Source: an uncultured Sphingomonadales bacterium
Lineage (GTDB): Bacteria > Pseudomonadota > Alphaproteobacteria > Sphingomonadales > Sphingomonadaceae
Assembly (NCBI GenBank): GCA_903821605.1
Contig: CAIJLZ010000012.1
Location: 1 to 64,000 of the forward strand
Reading direction: 5' to 3'
DNA length: 64,000 bases
This document shows, piece by piece, positions 1-11,077 of the stretch. Each line of letters begins with the position of its first letter. Position 1 is the stretch's first letter. The notes under the pieces were generated by a model. The model saw nothing but the letters and a program-made list of their open reading frames with translations, ran no database searches and was not told where the DNA came from. Position numbers and translations under genes: made by a program.

Positions 1-85
1 TGTTCCCCGTCAGCACCTACGGCACAGATTTGAGGTTGTAATTTAAGGAGGGTTTGGGCTTCGTCGTAGTGACGAAGGAACGAAG

Positions 86-472
86 ATGAAGCCCAAACCC
101 TCTAACGCAAAATCGCCGGTGAAAGCCTCCGCTGAGCGGGTGGTGAAGGATATCCGGCGCGCAACCAGACGACATTTCACAGCCGAGGATAAAATCCGCA
201 TCGTACTGGATGGCCTGCGTGGCGATGACAGCATTGCTGAGCTGTGCCGCCGTGAAGGCATTGCCCAGAGCGTGTATTACAGCTGGTCGAAGGAGTTCAT
301 GGAAGCCGGCAAACGCCGTCTGGCGGGCGACACTGCCCGCGCTGCCACGACCGGCGAGGTGCAGGATTTGCGCCGCGAGGCCCGTGCATTGAAGGAATGC
401 GTTGCCGACCTGACGCTGGAGAACCGTTTGCTCAAAAAAAGCATGATCGCGGATGGGGGCGACGAAGAATGA
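86..472 (+). CDS. IS3-family transposase OrfA (HTH)
   Basis: [52 protein letters not shown] is typical IS3 OrfA HTH; C-terminal leucine-rich segment. Confidence 0.88.
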   Translation: MKPKPSNAKSPVKASAERVVKDIRRATRRHFTAEDKIRIVLDGLRGDDSIAELCRREGIAQSVYYSWSKEFMEAGKRRLAGDTARAATTGEVQDLRREARALKECVADLTLENRLLKKSMIADGGDEE

Positions 473-1455
473 GATACCCCGCATCAGAAAAGCTCGAAAT
501 CATCCGGATCGTCGAGCAGTCGCATCAGCCCGCCAAGCGAACGCTGGACCAACTCGGCATCGCCCGGCGGACGTTCTATCGCTGGTATAACCAGTATCTC
601 GAAGGCGGGCCGGAAGCCTTGAAAGATCGGCCGTCAGCGCCAAACCGGGTGTGGAATCGCATTGGCAATGATATCCAGCAGCAGGTCATCGATATGGCAC
701 TGGATGAAGATACGACCGCCCTCAGTCCCAGGGAGTTGGCTGTGCGGTTCACAGACGAGAAACGCTACTTCGTATCGGAAGCCACGGTTTATCGGTTGTT
801 GAAGGCACATGACCTGATCACCAGTCCCGCCTACACGGTCATCAAAGCGGCGGAGGCGTTCCACACCAAGACCGTGCGACCGAACGAGATGTGGCAAACA
901 GACTTCACCTACTTCAAAATCATCGGGTGGGGCTGGATGTACCTGTCGACGGTGCTCGACGATTACTCGCGCTACATCATGAGCTGGAAACTGTGCACGA
1001 CCATGTGCGCCAGCGACGTCACCGACACACTGGACATGGCGCTGGCAGCATCAGGCCTCGATCATGCCCGCGTGTTGCACAGGCCACGCCTGCTCAGCGA
1101 CAACGGGCCGAGTTATATCGCCAGTGAGCTGGCCGAATATCTGGGCGCGAAGAATATGGACCATGTACGTGGCGCACCGTTCCATCCGCAAACCCAGGGC
1201 AAGATCGAACGCTGGCACCAGACCTTGAAAAACAAGGTGCTGCTCGAAAATTACTTCTTGCCCGGCGACCTTGAGGCCCAGATCGAGGCCTTCATCGAGC
1301 ACTACAATCACAGGCGCTACCACGAGAGCCTGAAAAACGTGACCCCAGCTGACGCCTACTTCGGCAGAGCTGCAGCCATCATCAAACAACGCGAAAGGAT
1401 CAAACGACAGACCATCGAATATCGGCGCTTGCAACACCGCAAGCTTGCCGCCTAA
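469..1455 (+). CDS. IS3-family transposase OrfB (rve integrase core)
   Basis: WQTDFTYFKIIGWGWMYLSTVLDDYSR ... LLSDNGPSYIA ... HPQTQGKIERWHQTLKNK DDE motifs; ATG overlaps the OrfA stop (ATGA). The ORF track begins at 397, consistent with frameshift fusion. Confidence 0.88.
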   Translation: MRYPASEKLEIIRIVEQSHQPAKRTLDQLGIARRTFYRWYNQYLEGGPEALKDRPSAPNRVWNRIGNDIQQQVIDMALDEDTTALSPRELAVRFTDEKRYFVSEATVYRLLKAHDLITSPAYTVIKAAEAFHTKTVRPNEMWQTDFTYFKIIGWGWMYLSTVLDDYSRYIMSWKLCTTMCASDVTDTLDMALAASGLDHARVLHRPRLLSDNGPSYIASELAEYLGAKNMDHVRGAPFHPQTQGKIERWHQTLKNKVLLENYFLPGDLEAQIEAFIEHYNHRRYHESLKNVTPADAYFGRAAAIIKQRERIKRQTIEYRRLQHRKLAA

Positions 1456-1732
1456 CATCAACCACCAGACGAGGCCCGCACTCCGCTAATCTACGCCGCG
1501 ATCTGAGCCAAATGTTTTGACGACGGACAAAGCAGCCTGCTCGCGGCCAGTCTCCACGCCAGTGCCCAAAATGATCCAAGTGCCTATCCAGCCACAACGT
1601 CGCTTGGCCAACCGGCGTCCTGTTGGTCGCTCGGCTGCCCTTGGTCTTCAGCGGTGCGCTGCCTGCTTGAAAGTCGTAACAAGGGATTCAAGGTCTGAAC
1701 TGGATCTAAGGCACTATTGATTGGAAACGCAT

Positions 1733-4297
1733 ATGGGCGGCGTGAACGAAGACCTTCCATACTGGAGCCAGGACCCATCCGTGCTGATGGCATTGTTTGC
1801 GTCCACCCCAGTCGGCCTCACTTCCAATCAGGCCGGAACGCAACTGGGGCTCATAGGTCCAAACAGCGTCGAGGATACACCGCGCCTGAGCGCCTTGCGC
1901 CTGCTCCTTCGCCAGTTCGAGAGCCCGCTTGTGCTCATCCTGGCTTTTGCCGCCGTGATCTCCCTCGTGCTCCAGCAATGGGTGGACGCGGCGATCATCC
2001 TGGCAATTGTCCTTGGCAGTTCGCTCCTCAGCTTCTTCCAGGAATATCGGGCATCCTCGGCCGTGGAAGAACTCAAGAAGCGCTTGGCGCTGACGGCCCG
2101 CGTCCTGCGAGACGGCGTGGTCCGCGACGTGCCGGTGAAAATGATCGTACCTGGCGACGTGCTGCTGCTTTCAGCGGGCAACCTCATTCCTGCCGACGGC
2201 TTGGTGATTGAGGCGGCAGACTTTCTGGTCAGCGAGGCAAGCATGACCGGCGAGTCCTTTCCTGTCGAAAAGCGCCCTGGGATGGTCGCGGCAGATGCGC
2301 CGATTACCAAACGCACAAATTCCGTTTTCCTCGGAGCCTCGGTCCGTAGTGGCACTGCAAAAGTCCTTGCGGTCAGAACGGGCCGTGGGACTGAATTCGG
2401 TGCCATCGCTGCACGGCTGAAGGCACGGCAACCCGAGACGGACTTTGCACGCGGGGTCCGGCAGTTCGGCTATCTACTCATCCGGGTCATGATCGTCATC
2501 GTACTGTTCGTGCTGACGGTGAACCTGCTGCTCCACCGCCCAGTGATGGAGTCGCTGCTATTCGCCGTGGCGCTGGCGGTGGGACTGTCACCGGAACTGC
2601 TTCCGGCGATCATCAGCGTGACCTTGTCCGCAGGGGCCCGGGCCATGAGCAAGCGGGGCGTCATCGTGCGCCGGTTGGATGCGATCGAGAACTTGGGCAG
2701 CATGGACATCCTGTGTACCGACAAGACCGGGACGCTGACCGAGGGTACGCTCATCCTGAGCGAGGTGCTGGACGCAGCCAGTCAGCCCTCGGATGATGTC
2801 CGGCACCTCGCTTTTCTCAACGCAGCCTTCGAGACGGGGATTGAAAACCCGCTCGACACAGCGATTATCGCGGCCGGCGAGAGCACCGGGCTGACGAAGC
2901 AGGGCTTCACCAAAATCGACGAGATCCCCTACGATTTCATGCGCCGTATGCTGACTATCGTGGTGGCAGAGGAAGGCAGCCCCGCGCAGCACCTGTTTGT
3001 CACCAAGGGCGCCTTTGCGAACGTTCTCGCCATCTGCACATCGTTCGACCGCGACGGCATCGAGGTTCCGCTTGATGCAGAAGCACGCGCGAGGCTGGAC
3101 GCCGTGTTCGAGGCCAAAGGTGCCGAGGGCTTCCGTGTCCTGGCTGTCGCCACGCGGCGAGTAGCGGTAAAATCAGACTATGACCGCGAAGACGAACGTG
3201 ACATGGTCTTTCGCGGCTTTTTGGTCTTTCTCGATCCTCCCAAAGGCGATGCTCGGCAAACGATCCAGAACCTCAACCGGCTTGGCATCCGTATCAAGGT
3301 CATCAGCGGCGACAATCGCCATGTGACGGCGCATCTGGCAGAGGCTGTCGGCCTTGATGCGAAGTCGATGCTGACCGGCGAGGAACTGGCCAGGCTCAAG
3401 GACGAGGCGCTGTGGCACCTTGCACCCAAGACCGATCTGTTTGTCGAAATTGACCCGCAACAGAAGGAGCGGATCGTCCGCGCGTTGCAGCGCACGGGCC
3501 ACTCCGTCGGCTATCTCGGTGACGGCATCAACGATGCGCCGGCGCTCCATGCGGCCGATGTCGGTATTTCCGTCGAGGAAGCCGTGGATGTTGCCCGGGA
3601 GAGCGCTGACATCATCCTGCTGAGTCGCGATCTCGATGTGCTGCGTTCGGGAGTCGAGGATGGCCGGAGGACATTTGCCAACACGCTGAAATACATATCG
3701 ATCACCACCAGCGCGAACTTTGGCAACATGATCAGCATGGCGCTGGTGACCCCGCTCCTGCCGTTCCTGCCGCTTGCCGCAAAGCAGATCCTGCTGAATA
3801 ATTTTCTCTCCGATTTGCCTTCGATCGCAATCTCCAGCGACACTGTCGATCCGGAGCGCGTCACGCAGCCGCAGCGCTGGGATGTCGCTGAAATCCGCAA
3901 ATTCATGATGGTTTTCGGGCTGGTGAGTTCTGTGTTCGATATCCTGACGTTTGCGCTGCTGATATTCGTTTTCCGAGCGAGTGAGGCAACTTTCCAGACG
4001 TCGTGGTTCATGATCTCGCTGCTGACGGAACTGGCCGTCGTGCTTGTCCTGCGGACCCACCGGCCTATGTTCCGCAGCAAGCCAAGCAAGTTGCTGCTGT
4101 GGTCGACCATTGGGGTGGTTGCTGCGACGTTCGCGATTCCGTTCCTGGGGGCATTGACGTCGGTCTTCGGCTTCGTGCCCCTCTCGCTGCCCCAGCTGTT
4201 TGCGATTGTTGCCATTGTGCTCGGATACATCGTGGCGACCGAATTGGCCAAGGCATGGTACTTTCGGCTGGAAAGGTCCGGGGGCACGGCAATGTGA
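1733..4297 (+). CDS. mgtA: Magnesium-translocating P-type ATPase
   Basis: P-type ATPase motifs: CTDKTGTLTEGTL phosphorylation site, MTGESFPVEK, YLGDGINDAPALHAADVGISV; MgtA-like length. A TTG at 1721 is an alternative start. Confidence 0.9.
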   Translation: MGGVNEDLPYWSQDPSVLMALFASTPVGLTSNQAGTQLGLIGPNSVEDTPRLSALRLLLRQFESPLVLILAFAAVISLVLQQWVDAAIILAIVLGSSLLSFFQEYRASSAVEELKKRLALTARVLRDGVVRDVPVKMIVPGDVLLLSAGNLIPADGLVIEAADFLVSEASMTGESFPVEKRPGMVAADAPITKRTNSVFLGASVRSGTAKVLAVRTGRGTEFGAIAARLKARQPETDFARGVRQFGYLLIRVMIVIVLFVLTVNLLLHRPVMESLLFAVALAVGLSPELLPAIISVTLSAGARAMSKRGVIVRRLDAIENLGSMDILCTDKTGTLTEGTLILSEVLDAASQPSDDVRHLAFLNAAFETGIENPLDTAIIAAGESTGLTKQGFTKIDEIPYDFMRRMLTIVVAEEGSPAQHLFVTKGAFANVLAICTSFDRDGIEVPLDAEARARLDAVFEAKGAEGFRVLAVATRRVAVKSDYDREDERDMVFRGFLVFLDPPKGDARQTIQNLNRLGIRIKVISGDNRHVTAHLAEAVGLDAKSMLTGEELARLKDEALWHLAPKTDLFVEIDPQQKERIVRALQRTGHSVGYLGDGINDAPALHAADVGISVEEAVDVARESADIILLSRDLDVLRSGVEDGRRTFANTLKYISITTSANFGNMISMALVTPLLPFLPLAAKQILLNNFLSDLPSIAISSDTVDPERVTQPQRWDVAEIRKFMMVFGLVSSVFDILTFALLIFVFRASEATFQTSWFMISLLTELAVVLVLRTHRPMFRSKPSKLLLWSTIGVVAATFAIPFLGALTSVFGFVPLSLPQLFAIVAIVLGYIVATELAKAWYFRLERSGGTAM

Positions 4298-4855
4298 AAG
4301 GCAAGCCAGTCCTAACTGCGAATCCGCGCCGTGGATGATTGTTCGGATGGCATGTCGGACAAGACCTTTCCGGAGGCCGTCGATCTTCTGGTCAATGGCG
4401 AGCAGCGGAAGGGATGCGCTGAACCGACGTGAATTTGTAAAAACCTCTGCAGGGCGAAAACACGACCCATGATATGATCGTAAGCAACGCAATAACTTTG
4501 CTGCCAGCAGGAGAAAAATGTCTTTTTTTGCTGAATCTACGAGGCAGTTACCGTTCCAGCCCGTGGATCCACGCTCCGCCGAAATCGTGATGATTGGAAC
4601 TTCGGTCCGGCGCGGGCGTTGGGGTATCGAGCGAATGTACCAGCGGTGCCGCTTGCCTCGTGATGTGGTTGATGATGGCCACAATAATGGTCACCATCGT
4701 CGATATATCACTCGGACAGCGCCGTAGGATGTCCGCAGCGGTTCAGCCCACTCCGCAAGCTGTAAGATTGTTTACGCGCTAACGGGTTATCGAGCCTCGC
4801 ATTGACCCGTTTGACCGCGTCCATTGGGGCCCCTTCATTGCTTTAGAGAGTTTTC

Positions 4856-5212
4856 ATGCCTGACCCACCCCCAGACGACCAAAGTGCTCTGGATTTACGC
4901 CTGAAAGCCCTTTCGCGATGGGACAACGAAGGAGGCGCAGGACCTGATGGCCCCCAGCAGACCCTCGCCGTCGACCCGTCCTATAATTCGGAGTGCGTAT
5001 ACGGGTCGTATAGCCCGACTTTTCCAAAAGCTCTAGGATTTGCTATGGACAACGACGAACCAGACGAAGCGATCCATATTTCATCAGACGATGCACGCGG
5101 TGCGTCTGGGTCTGATGAAGGCACCACCAGCGACACTTTGCTACCTATGTTGGGTATAGGACTTGTGCTGGTTATCATCAGCGTAATTGTGGCGGTGTTT
5201 TTATTCCGTTAA
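4856..5212 (+). CDS. Hypothetical single-pass membrane protein
   Basis: 118 aa, acidic N-terminus and one C-terminal hydrophobic helix (LLPMLGIGLVLVIISVIVAVFLFR). Confidence 0.45.
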   Translation: MPDPPPDDQSALDLRLKALSRWDNEGGAGPDGPQQTLAVDPSYNSECVYGSYSPTFPKALGFAMDNDEPDEAIHISSDDARGASGSDEGTTSDTLLPMLGIGLVLVIISVIVAVFLFR

Positions 5213-5286
5213 GCGAATGATATTACGTCTGAAGCCCCTAGATTTCTGGACGCCTTCAATCCTAATTTTGAGGACAGGAGGCGACG

Positions 5287-5358
5287 ATGGGGAAGGCCAC
5301 TTTCAGCGATGAGTTCAAGCGTGATGCGGTAGCCCAGATCACCGAGGGCTCCAGTGAA
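5287..5358 (+). pseudogene. IS3-family OrfA N-terminal remnant
   Basis: ATGGGGAAGGCCACTTTCAGCGATGAGTTCAAGCGTGATGCGGTAGCCCAGATCACCGAG = MGKATFSDEFKRDAVAQITE, a typical OrfA start, cut off right at the 3' end of the ABC ATPase gene. Confidence 0.6.
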
Positions 5359-5361
5359 GCG

Positions 5362-6048
5362 TCATGACCGAACGATCCGGCCATCAAGAAGTTCGATCCG
5401 GCGCGGACACTGGTCCGCGATATGCTCGTCATGCGTCGAGATCAGGAAACTGGTGGCCATCGTCTGGTTGATCGAGCGGATCAGGTCCATCACATGATCT
5501 GCCGATTGCCGATCAAGATTGCCGGTCGGCTCGTCTGCCAGAACCAGCACCGGATTGTTGATCAGCGCGCGCGCTACCGCAACGCGCTGGCGCTGGCCGC
5601 CCGACATCGCGGATGGCCGGTAATCTCTGCGGTCGGCAAGCCCCACGGCATCGAGCAATTCCGCTGCCCGTTCGCGCATGGCGCGCGTTTCCCGACCGGC
5701 GGCACAGGCCGCAGGCATCATCACGTTCTCCAGTGCCGATAGATCGGGCAGCAGGTGATGGAACTGAAACACAAAGCCGAGGTGCTTGCTGCGGAATTCG
5801 GTTCGCTTGGCCTCGCTGGCTTGCATGAGATCCACGCCCAGCATCTCGTGGGTTCCACCGCTCGCGCGCATCAGCGTGCCCAGGATGGTCAGCAATGTGC
5901 TTTTGCCCGACCCGGAAGGGCCAAGCAGTGCGGCCATTTCGCCTGCAGAAATCGACAGGTCTATGCCTTTAAGCACGAGTACTTCGGCTTCGCCTTCGCC
6001 GAAGTTCTTGGTTAGCGCCGTGACGGAAAGGATGGGTTCTGCGCTCAT
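5362..6048 (-). CDS. ABC transporter ATP-binding protein (LolD/MacB-like)
   Basis: Walker [10 protein letters not shown], signature [14 protein letters not shown], Walker [14 protein letters not shown]. Confidence 0.9.
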   Translation of the reverse strand: MSAEPILSVTALTKNFGEGEAEVLVLKGIDLSISAGEMAALLGPSGSGKSTLLTILGTLMRASGGTHEMLGVDLMQASEAKRTEFRSKHLGFVFQFHHLLPDLSALENVMMPAACAAGRETRAMRERAAELLDAVGLADRRDYRPSAMSGGQRQRVAVARALINNPVLVLADEPTGNLDRQSADHVMDLIRSINQTMATSFLISTHDEHIADQCPRRIELLDGRIVRS

Positions 6049-7250
6049 GCCCCGATAGCCTCCACCGGGTCGACGCGGGCTGCGTTGCGGGCTGGGAGGA
6101 TTGACGCCAGCATAGCCGCCAATGTGGTCAACGTAATCGCCAGCAGGAAATCACCCTGCGCCCGGTCGATCGGCAACCCGCCGTTGCGAACCTCGGTCAC
6201 CGGCGGCAGCGGCAACAGCGCGAGCCATGCGGCCACAGCACCGACGATTGCCCCGACAAGGCCGATCAGCGTGCCTTCCAGAACGAAGATCGAAATTACC
6301 AGCCCTTTGCTGGCACCCATGGCGCGCATGATGCCGATTTCCGATTGCCGTCTGACAATCGACAGCAGCATGGCGCTGGCAATGCCGACGATGATGGTCA
6401 CCAGCGAAAAGGCCTTGATGATGATGCCAGTGCGGGCTTGTGCATCAAGGCCTTCAAATAACTGGCTGTTGTCTTCGGTCCACGCTGTAGCCTTGAGCGC
6501 GGTGGACCGGCGCAGTCGTTCAGCGATGTCGGGCGCATCGGTGGCATGCACCACCTTGATCTCGATCCGGGAAACGCCGGTCGACAGGTCAAACAACGCG
6601 CGGGCGGTGGTGAAGTTCATGTAGACCACCTGCCTGTCGGCGCTGGCAATCCCCAGACTGAAGATGCCGCCAATCCGGAAACTGCGGGTGCGTCCTCGAT
6701 CTGAACTCAGGCGGAGCACTTGCCCGACCCTGAGACCCAGATCGCGCGCCAGCCGGCTGCCGATCAGGATGCCATCGGCAGGTAGGTTACTGCTGCCATC
6801 AATCATCGCTGAATCAATATCGGCAATCGCGGACAGCTTACCGGGCATGACGCCGATGACGCTAACGGGTGCCACGGCCTGCCCGCGTTCGACAAACGCC
6901 GAACCCCGGATTTGCGGCGATACAGCGGTGACGCCGGGGGTCTTTTCGATGATCGGTATGGCAGGCTGCCAGATCGCAATCTGATTTCGACGGCTGAGGT
7001 CCTTTTGCAGCACCACTTGCGCACGCCCATTCGGGGAAAGGGTGGCCGGATCGCGATCGGGCATTTCCAGCACGATATGGGGAATACTGCCCACCGTCCG
7101 CAGCGTCAGCAGGGTCGCCAATCCTCCTATGAGCGCACTCATGAAGATGAAGACGCTGACTCCCAGCGCCACGCCGGCCATCAGCAACGCTGTCTGCCCC
7201 GGATGGGACAGCAGGTGCCGGATGGCGAGCTTTACCGCATAGGGACTCAT
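6045..7250 (-). CDS. ABC transporter permease, FtsX/MacB type
   Basis: Four-TM topology with large periplasmic loop; C-terminal ...[20 protein letters not shown] typical of FtsX permeases; overlaps the ATPase gene. Confidence 0.87.
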   Translation of the reverse strand: MSPYAVKLAIRHLLSHPGQTALLMAGVALGVSVFIFMSALIGGLATLLTLRTVGSIPHIVLEMPDRDPATLSPNGRAQVVLQKDLSRRNQIAIWQPAIPIIEKTPGVTAVSPQIRGSAFVERGQAVAPVSVIGVMPGKLSAIADIDSAMIDGSSNLPADGILIGSRLARDLGLRVGQVLRLSSDRGRTRSFRIGGIFSLGIASADRQVVYMNFTTARALFDLSTGVSRIEIKVVHATDAPDIAERLRRSTALKATAWTEDNSQLFEGLDAQARTGIIIKAFSLVTIIVGIASAMLLSIVRRQSEIGIMRAMGASKGLVISIFVLEGTLIGLVGAIVGAVAAWLALLPLPPVTEVRNGGLPIDRAQGDFLLAITLTTLAAMLASILPARNAARVDPVEAIGA

Positions 7251-7251
7251 C

Positions 7252-8307
7252 CTATCTCGCTACCCGGACTTTTTCACCCGGCGCAGCGGATTCCGGATTG
7301 GCAAGGATGCGTTCACCTGCCTTGATGCCGCTGGTGACGATCACCTTTTCCGCAGGCCAATCGACAAAGCCTATCTCGCGTTCGATCACGACATCATCCG
7401 TGCCGACGATCCTGACCTTTGCCCCGCTGCTGGACTGGATGACGGCGCTGCGCGGCACACTGATTGCGCGATCCCGCCTTTCCATGACCAAATTGACCGT
7501 AACTGTCAGACCTGAAGGAACGTCGATAGCAGCGTCAACCAGGCTCAGTCGGACATCGCGCGCGCCAGTTGCGGGATCGACCCGCGGCTCGACATGCGCC
7601 ACAATTGCCCTGAGCTGGCGGGTTTGCCCCGGCAAGCTGACCATTGCCTCCATTCCCGGACGGATCTCCGCGGCATAGATCTCATCGACCTCGAGGGTGA
7701 CTTCCGGACTGGAAAGATCCGCCAAACGGTAGATGATGCTCTCCAGACCGACTGTCTGCCCGGGATCGACGGGACGCTCCAGGATTACACCGGCAAAGGG
7801 CGCGCGCAGCACCCGGCGGTCTCGCAATTCGCGGACCTGCACCACGCTGGCTCGGCGGCGGCTGAGTTCCCGCTCGCCTTCGAGCACCGCGAGGCGCCGT
7901 TGCTCCACTTCACGCTTCGTTGCAAACTGGCCCAGCGCCACGAAACGGGAAAGGTCCCGCCGCGCCTGCGCCAGCGTTGCCTGCTGTGTCTGGACCGATG
8001 CTTCCGCCTCGGCAATCGCTGCCGCTTCAGGTGCGTCATCGATCCGTGCGAGAACCTGTCCCGCTGTAACCCGGTCGCCGACATCAAAGGGCAAGGCGAT
8101 GAGTTCACCGCCGAGCGCAGGACGTATATCGACCTGCAAGCGCGGCCTGATCCTGCCATTGACCGCGAGGACCCGCTCCGCAGGCGCCACTTGGGAGACG
8201 AATGTAGCCACTTCCTTTGTGCGGGGCACGAGCAGCCAGTATCCGGCTGACGCCAGTAATATCATGGCCAGCGCCGCGAGAGTAAACTTCCGTTTGTTCA
8301 TTTTCAT
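7252..8307 (-). CDS. HlyD-family periplasmic adaptor subunit
   Basis: N-terminal signal anchor; membrane-fusion protein core (VAPAERVLAVNGRIRPRLQVDIRPALGGELIALPFDVGDRVTAGQVLARID); operonic with permease. Confidence 0.86.
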   Translation of the reverse strand: MKMNKRKFTLAALAMILLASAGYWLLVPRTKEVATFVSQVAPAERVLAVNGRIRPRLQVDIRPALGGELIALPFDVGDRVTAGQVLARIDDAPEAAAIAEAEASVQTQQATLAQARRDLSRFVALGQFATKREVEQRRLAVLEGERELSRRRASVVQVRELRDRRVLRAPFAGVILERPVDPGQTVGLESIIYRLADLSSPEVTLEVDEIYAAEIRPGMEAMVSLPGQTRQLRAIVAHVEPRVDPATGARDVRLSLVDAAIDVPSGLTVTVNLVMERRDRAISVPRSAVIQSSSGAKVRIVGTDDVVIEREIGFVDWPAEKVIVTSGIKAGERILANPESAAPGEKVRVAR

Positions 8308-8395
8308 CAGTTTCGACTCTACACCATCAATTGCATCCCGACATAGACGCTAACCGTCGATGGTCCTCCGCTTGTGAGCAATGTATGGGGCGCCC

Positions 8396-8628
8396 GTGTT
8401 CGTCCTGCGGACCCACCGGCCTATGTTCCGCAGTGAGCCAAGCAAGTGGCTGCTGTGATCGACTATCACCGCGGTCGGTACGACATTCGCCATTCCGTTC
8501 CTCGGCGGATTGACGTCGGTCTCCGGCTTCGTGCCCCTCTCGCTGCCTCAGCTGTTTGCGATTTTTTCCATTGTGCTCGGGTTCATCGTAGCGACCGAAT
8601 TGGCCAAGGCATGGTACTTTCGGGTCTA
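8396..8628 (+). pseudogene. Degenerate copy of the mgtA 3' end
   Basis: Near-identical to 4045-4275 (cctgcggacccaccggcctatgttccgcag ... gaattggccaaggcatggtactttcgg) but with an in-frame stop (ctgctgtga). Confidence 0.85.
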
Positions 8629-8695
8629 ATTCTAATTGGCAAGCGAACCAGGTCGCCATGCCCAATTTGCCGACGACTTTTCAAGTGAGTCAGTC

Positions 8696-9325
8696 TCAGG
8701 CGACGTGTTGGAATACATCAATCTGAAAACCCAACGAAAAAGCTTCTGTCAGTGAATTCCGGTCAAGCCTCTCAAGCATGGGCAAACGTCCAAGCCGGCG
8801 AACCTTGCCCATCGCGGCGATGGTCGCCTCACTGTCCTCGTTCGGGTCACCCACAAACGCTACCCCGTGGACTGCGATGCCTCGTGACCGAAGCGCCTCG
8901 AACGTCAGCAGGCTGTGGTTGATTGTTCCCAGTGTCGTTCGTGCAACGACGATCACGGGCAGGCCCCAACGCGCAAACACATCCGCATAAGTTACATTTC
9001 GCGTCACAGGAACCAACGCACCGCCAGCCCCCTCAATCACCAGCGGGCGTTGCGCGGGGAGAGCCAGGCGGGCAAGGTCGATTTGTACCCCATCAATCTC
9101 TGCGGCCCGGTGGGGAGAGCAAGGCGTGTTCAACCGATAGGCCTCGGGCAGCGTATGATCTGCCGGCATCCGGGAGAGGCGCAAAACCTCATCTCTGTCA
9201 GTCCTATCCTCCAGACCCGACTGGATTGGCTTCCAGTAATGTGCTTTCAAGGCCAAGGTTAGTGCCGCAGAAAACACGGTCTTGCCGATACCGGTGTCTG
9301 TGCCGGTGACGACGAAAGCAGTCAT
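8696..9325 (-). CDS. bioD: Dethiobiotin synthase
   Basis: [26 protein letters not shown]...KPIQSG...[12 protein letters not shown]: BioD P-loop and EGAGG motifs. Confidence 0.92.
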   Translation of the reverse strand: MTAFVVTGTDTGIGKTVFSAALTLALKAHYWKPIQSGLEDRTDRDEVLRLSRMPADHTLPEAYRLNTPCSPHRAAEIDGVQIDLARLALPAQRPLVIEGAGGALVPVTRNVTYADVFARWGLPVIVVARTTLGTINHSLLTFEALRSRGIAVHGVAFVGDPNEDSEATIAAMGKVRRLGRLPMLERLDRNSLTEAFSLGFQIDVFQHVA

Positions 9326-9338
9326 AAGTTGTTCCTGT

Positions 9339-11063
9339 TCAGATGTCCGCAAAGACGAACTTTTCCGCCTTTGCGCCTGGATGAGTAACGGCTCCTTTGA
9401 CTGCTGGCCCGACGGTATTACTGTAACGCCAGATCGCGCCCGAGCCGTAATCGTGTTCACGCATTTGCCATTGCGCGCAGCGTGCGGCGAGCACGTCTGC
9501 GCTGACCTCCAGATCGATGCTGCCGGCCTCAGCATCGATCCGGATGATGTCCCCGTCCTCGACAAGAGCGATGGGGCCGCCGACCGCAGCCTCGGGCCCA
9601 ACATGGCCGATACAGAAGCCGCGGGTGGCGCCAGAAAATCGACCATCGGTAATCAAGGCGACCTTCTCACCCAGACCCTGGCCATAGAGCGCGGCAGTGG
9701 TAGAGAGCATTTCGCGCATGCCCGGGCCGCCTTTCGGCCCTTCGTAGCGGATCACAATGACACAACCCTCTGCGATCTGCCGCGCTTCAACGGCGGCAAA
9801 AGCATCTTCCTCACAGTCGAAGACCCGGGCTGGTCCCGAAAACTGCAATCGCTTCATGCCGGCGATCTTCACGATCGCTCCTTCCGGAGCAAGCGTTCCG
9901 CGCAGCCCCACCACACCACCAGTCGGCGAGAGCGGCGCCCTCGCATCGTAGATCACCTTCTGGTCGGGATTCCAGGTGATCTCGGCGATGTTCTCACCGA
10001 GCGTCTTGCCTGTAACCGTAATGCAGTCGCCATTCAGAAGACCTTCGGCCAGCAAGGTCTTCATCAGCATGTACACGCCGCCTGCCTCATACATATCCTT
10101 GGCAACATAGCGACCGCCCGGCTTCAGGTCGGCGATGTAAGGGGTGGAGCGGAATATCTCGGCGACATCAAACAGATCGAAGTCGATCCCCGCCTCATTG
10201 GCCATTGCCGGAAGATGCAGGGCGGCGTTGGTTGAGCCGCCAGTTGCTGCGACAACACGCGCCGCATTCTCGAACGCTTCGCGGGTGCAAATGGTGCGGG
10301 GGCGAAGGTTTGAACCGATCAGTTCCATCACCTGTTGCCCGGCGGCCCAAGCAACGTCCGCGCGCGATGCATAGGGCGCTGGCGCCATGTTGCTGTTCGG
10401 CAGGGACAGGCCGATGGCTTCCGCCACGCAAGCCATGGTGTTGGCCGTATACTGGCCCCCGCAAGCGCCCTGACCTGGGCAGGCAACGCGCTCCAGTTCT
10501 TTCAGTTCGGCGATCGGGCAATTGCCGGCTGCAAATCGGCCAACCGCCTCGAAGACATCGACTACGGTTACGTCGCGTTCCTGAAAGCGGCCCGGCAGGA
10601 TCGATCCACCATAAACGAAGATCGAGGGGACATTGAGCCGCAGCATGGCCATCATCATGCCCGGGAGCGACTTGTCGCAGCCCGCGAATCCTACCAGCGC
10701 GTCATAACAATGCCCGCGCACCGAAAGCTCGATCGAGTCCGCGATAACTTCCCGGCTGACAAGCGAGCTCTTCATGCCCTGATGACCCATGGCGATACCG
10801 TCGGTCACGGTAATTGTATTAAACCGGCGCGGCAGGCCGCCGCCCGCCAACACACCCTCCCGACAAACGTCTGCCTGGGCATCCAGCGCGATATTGCAGG
10901 GCGCACTATCGTTGCCGGCACTGACCACGCCGACAAAGGGTCGCATAATCTCTTCTTCGGTCAAACCCATCGCATAATAGTAGCTGCGATGGGGCGCCCG
11001 TTCGGGGCCAACCGAGACATGCCGGCTTGGCAGGGACGACTTGTCGAAACGGGAGGCAGTCAT
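9339..11063 (-). CDS. ilvD: Dihydroxy-acid dehydratase
   Basis: [83 protein letters not shown]. Confidence 0.93.
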   Translation of the reverse strand: MTASRFDKSSLPSRHVSVGPERAPHRSYYYAMGLTEEEIMRPFVGVVSAGNDSAPCNIALDAQADVCREGVLAGGGLPRRFNTITVTDGIAMGHQGMKSSLVSREVIADSIELSVRGHCYDALVGFAGCDKSLPGMMMAMLRLNVPSIFVYGGSILPGRFQERDVTVVDVFEAVGRFAAGNCPIAELKELERVACPGQGACGGQYTANTMACVAEAIGLSLPNSNMAPAPYASRADVAWAAGQQVMELIGSNLRPRTICTREAFENAARVVAATGGSTNAALHLPAMANEAGIDFDLFDVAEIFRSTPYIADLKPGGRYVAKDMYEAGGVYMLMKTLLAEGLLNGDCITVTGKTLGENIAEITWNPDQKVIYDARAPLSPTGGVVGLRGTLAPEGAIVKIAGMKRLQFSGPARVFDCEEDAFAAVEARQIAEGCVIVIRYEGPKGGPGMREMLSTTAALYGQGLGEKVALITDGRFSGATRGFCIGHVGPEAAVGGPIALVEDGDIIRIDAEAGSIDLEVSADVLAARCAQWQMREHDYGSGAIWRYSNTVGPAVKGAVTHPGAKAEKFVFADI

Positions 11064-11077
11064 CTGGCAAACTCCAA

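Larger units (their letters stand above)
1..1529 (+). mobile_element. IS3-family insertion sequence, apparently near complete
   Basis: OrfA (86-472) and OrfB (about 397/469-1455) with DDE integrase core. Imperfect terminal inverted repeats: 1-29 tgttccccgtcagcacctacggcacagat versus reverse complement of 1501-1529 tgtccgtcgtcaaaacatttggctcagat, with TG...CA ends. Confidence 0.8.

Noticed and set aside
3173-4684. 503-aa minus-strand ORF
   Set aside because: Lies antisense to mgtA, low-complexity composition, no domain motifs; shadow ORF of a GC-rich gene.
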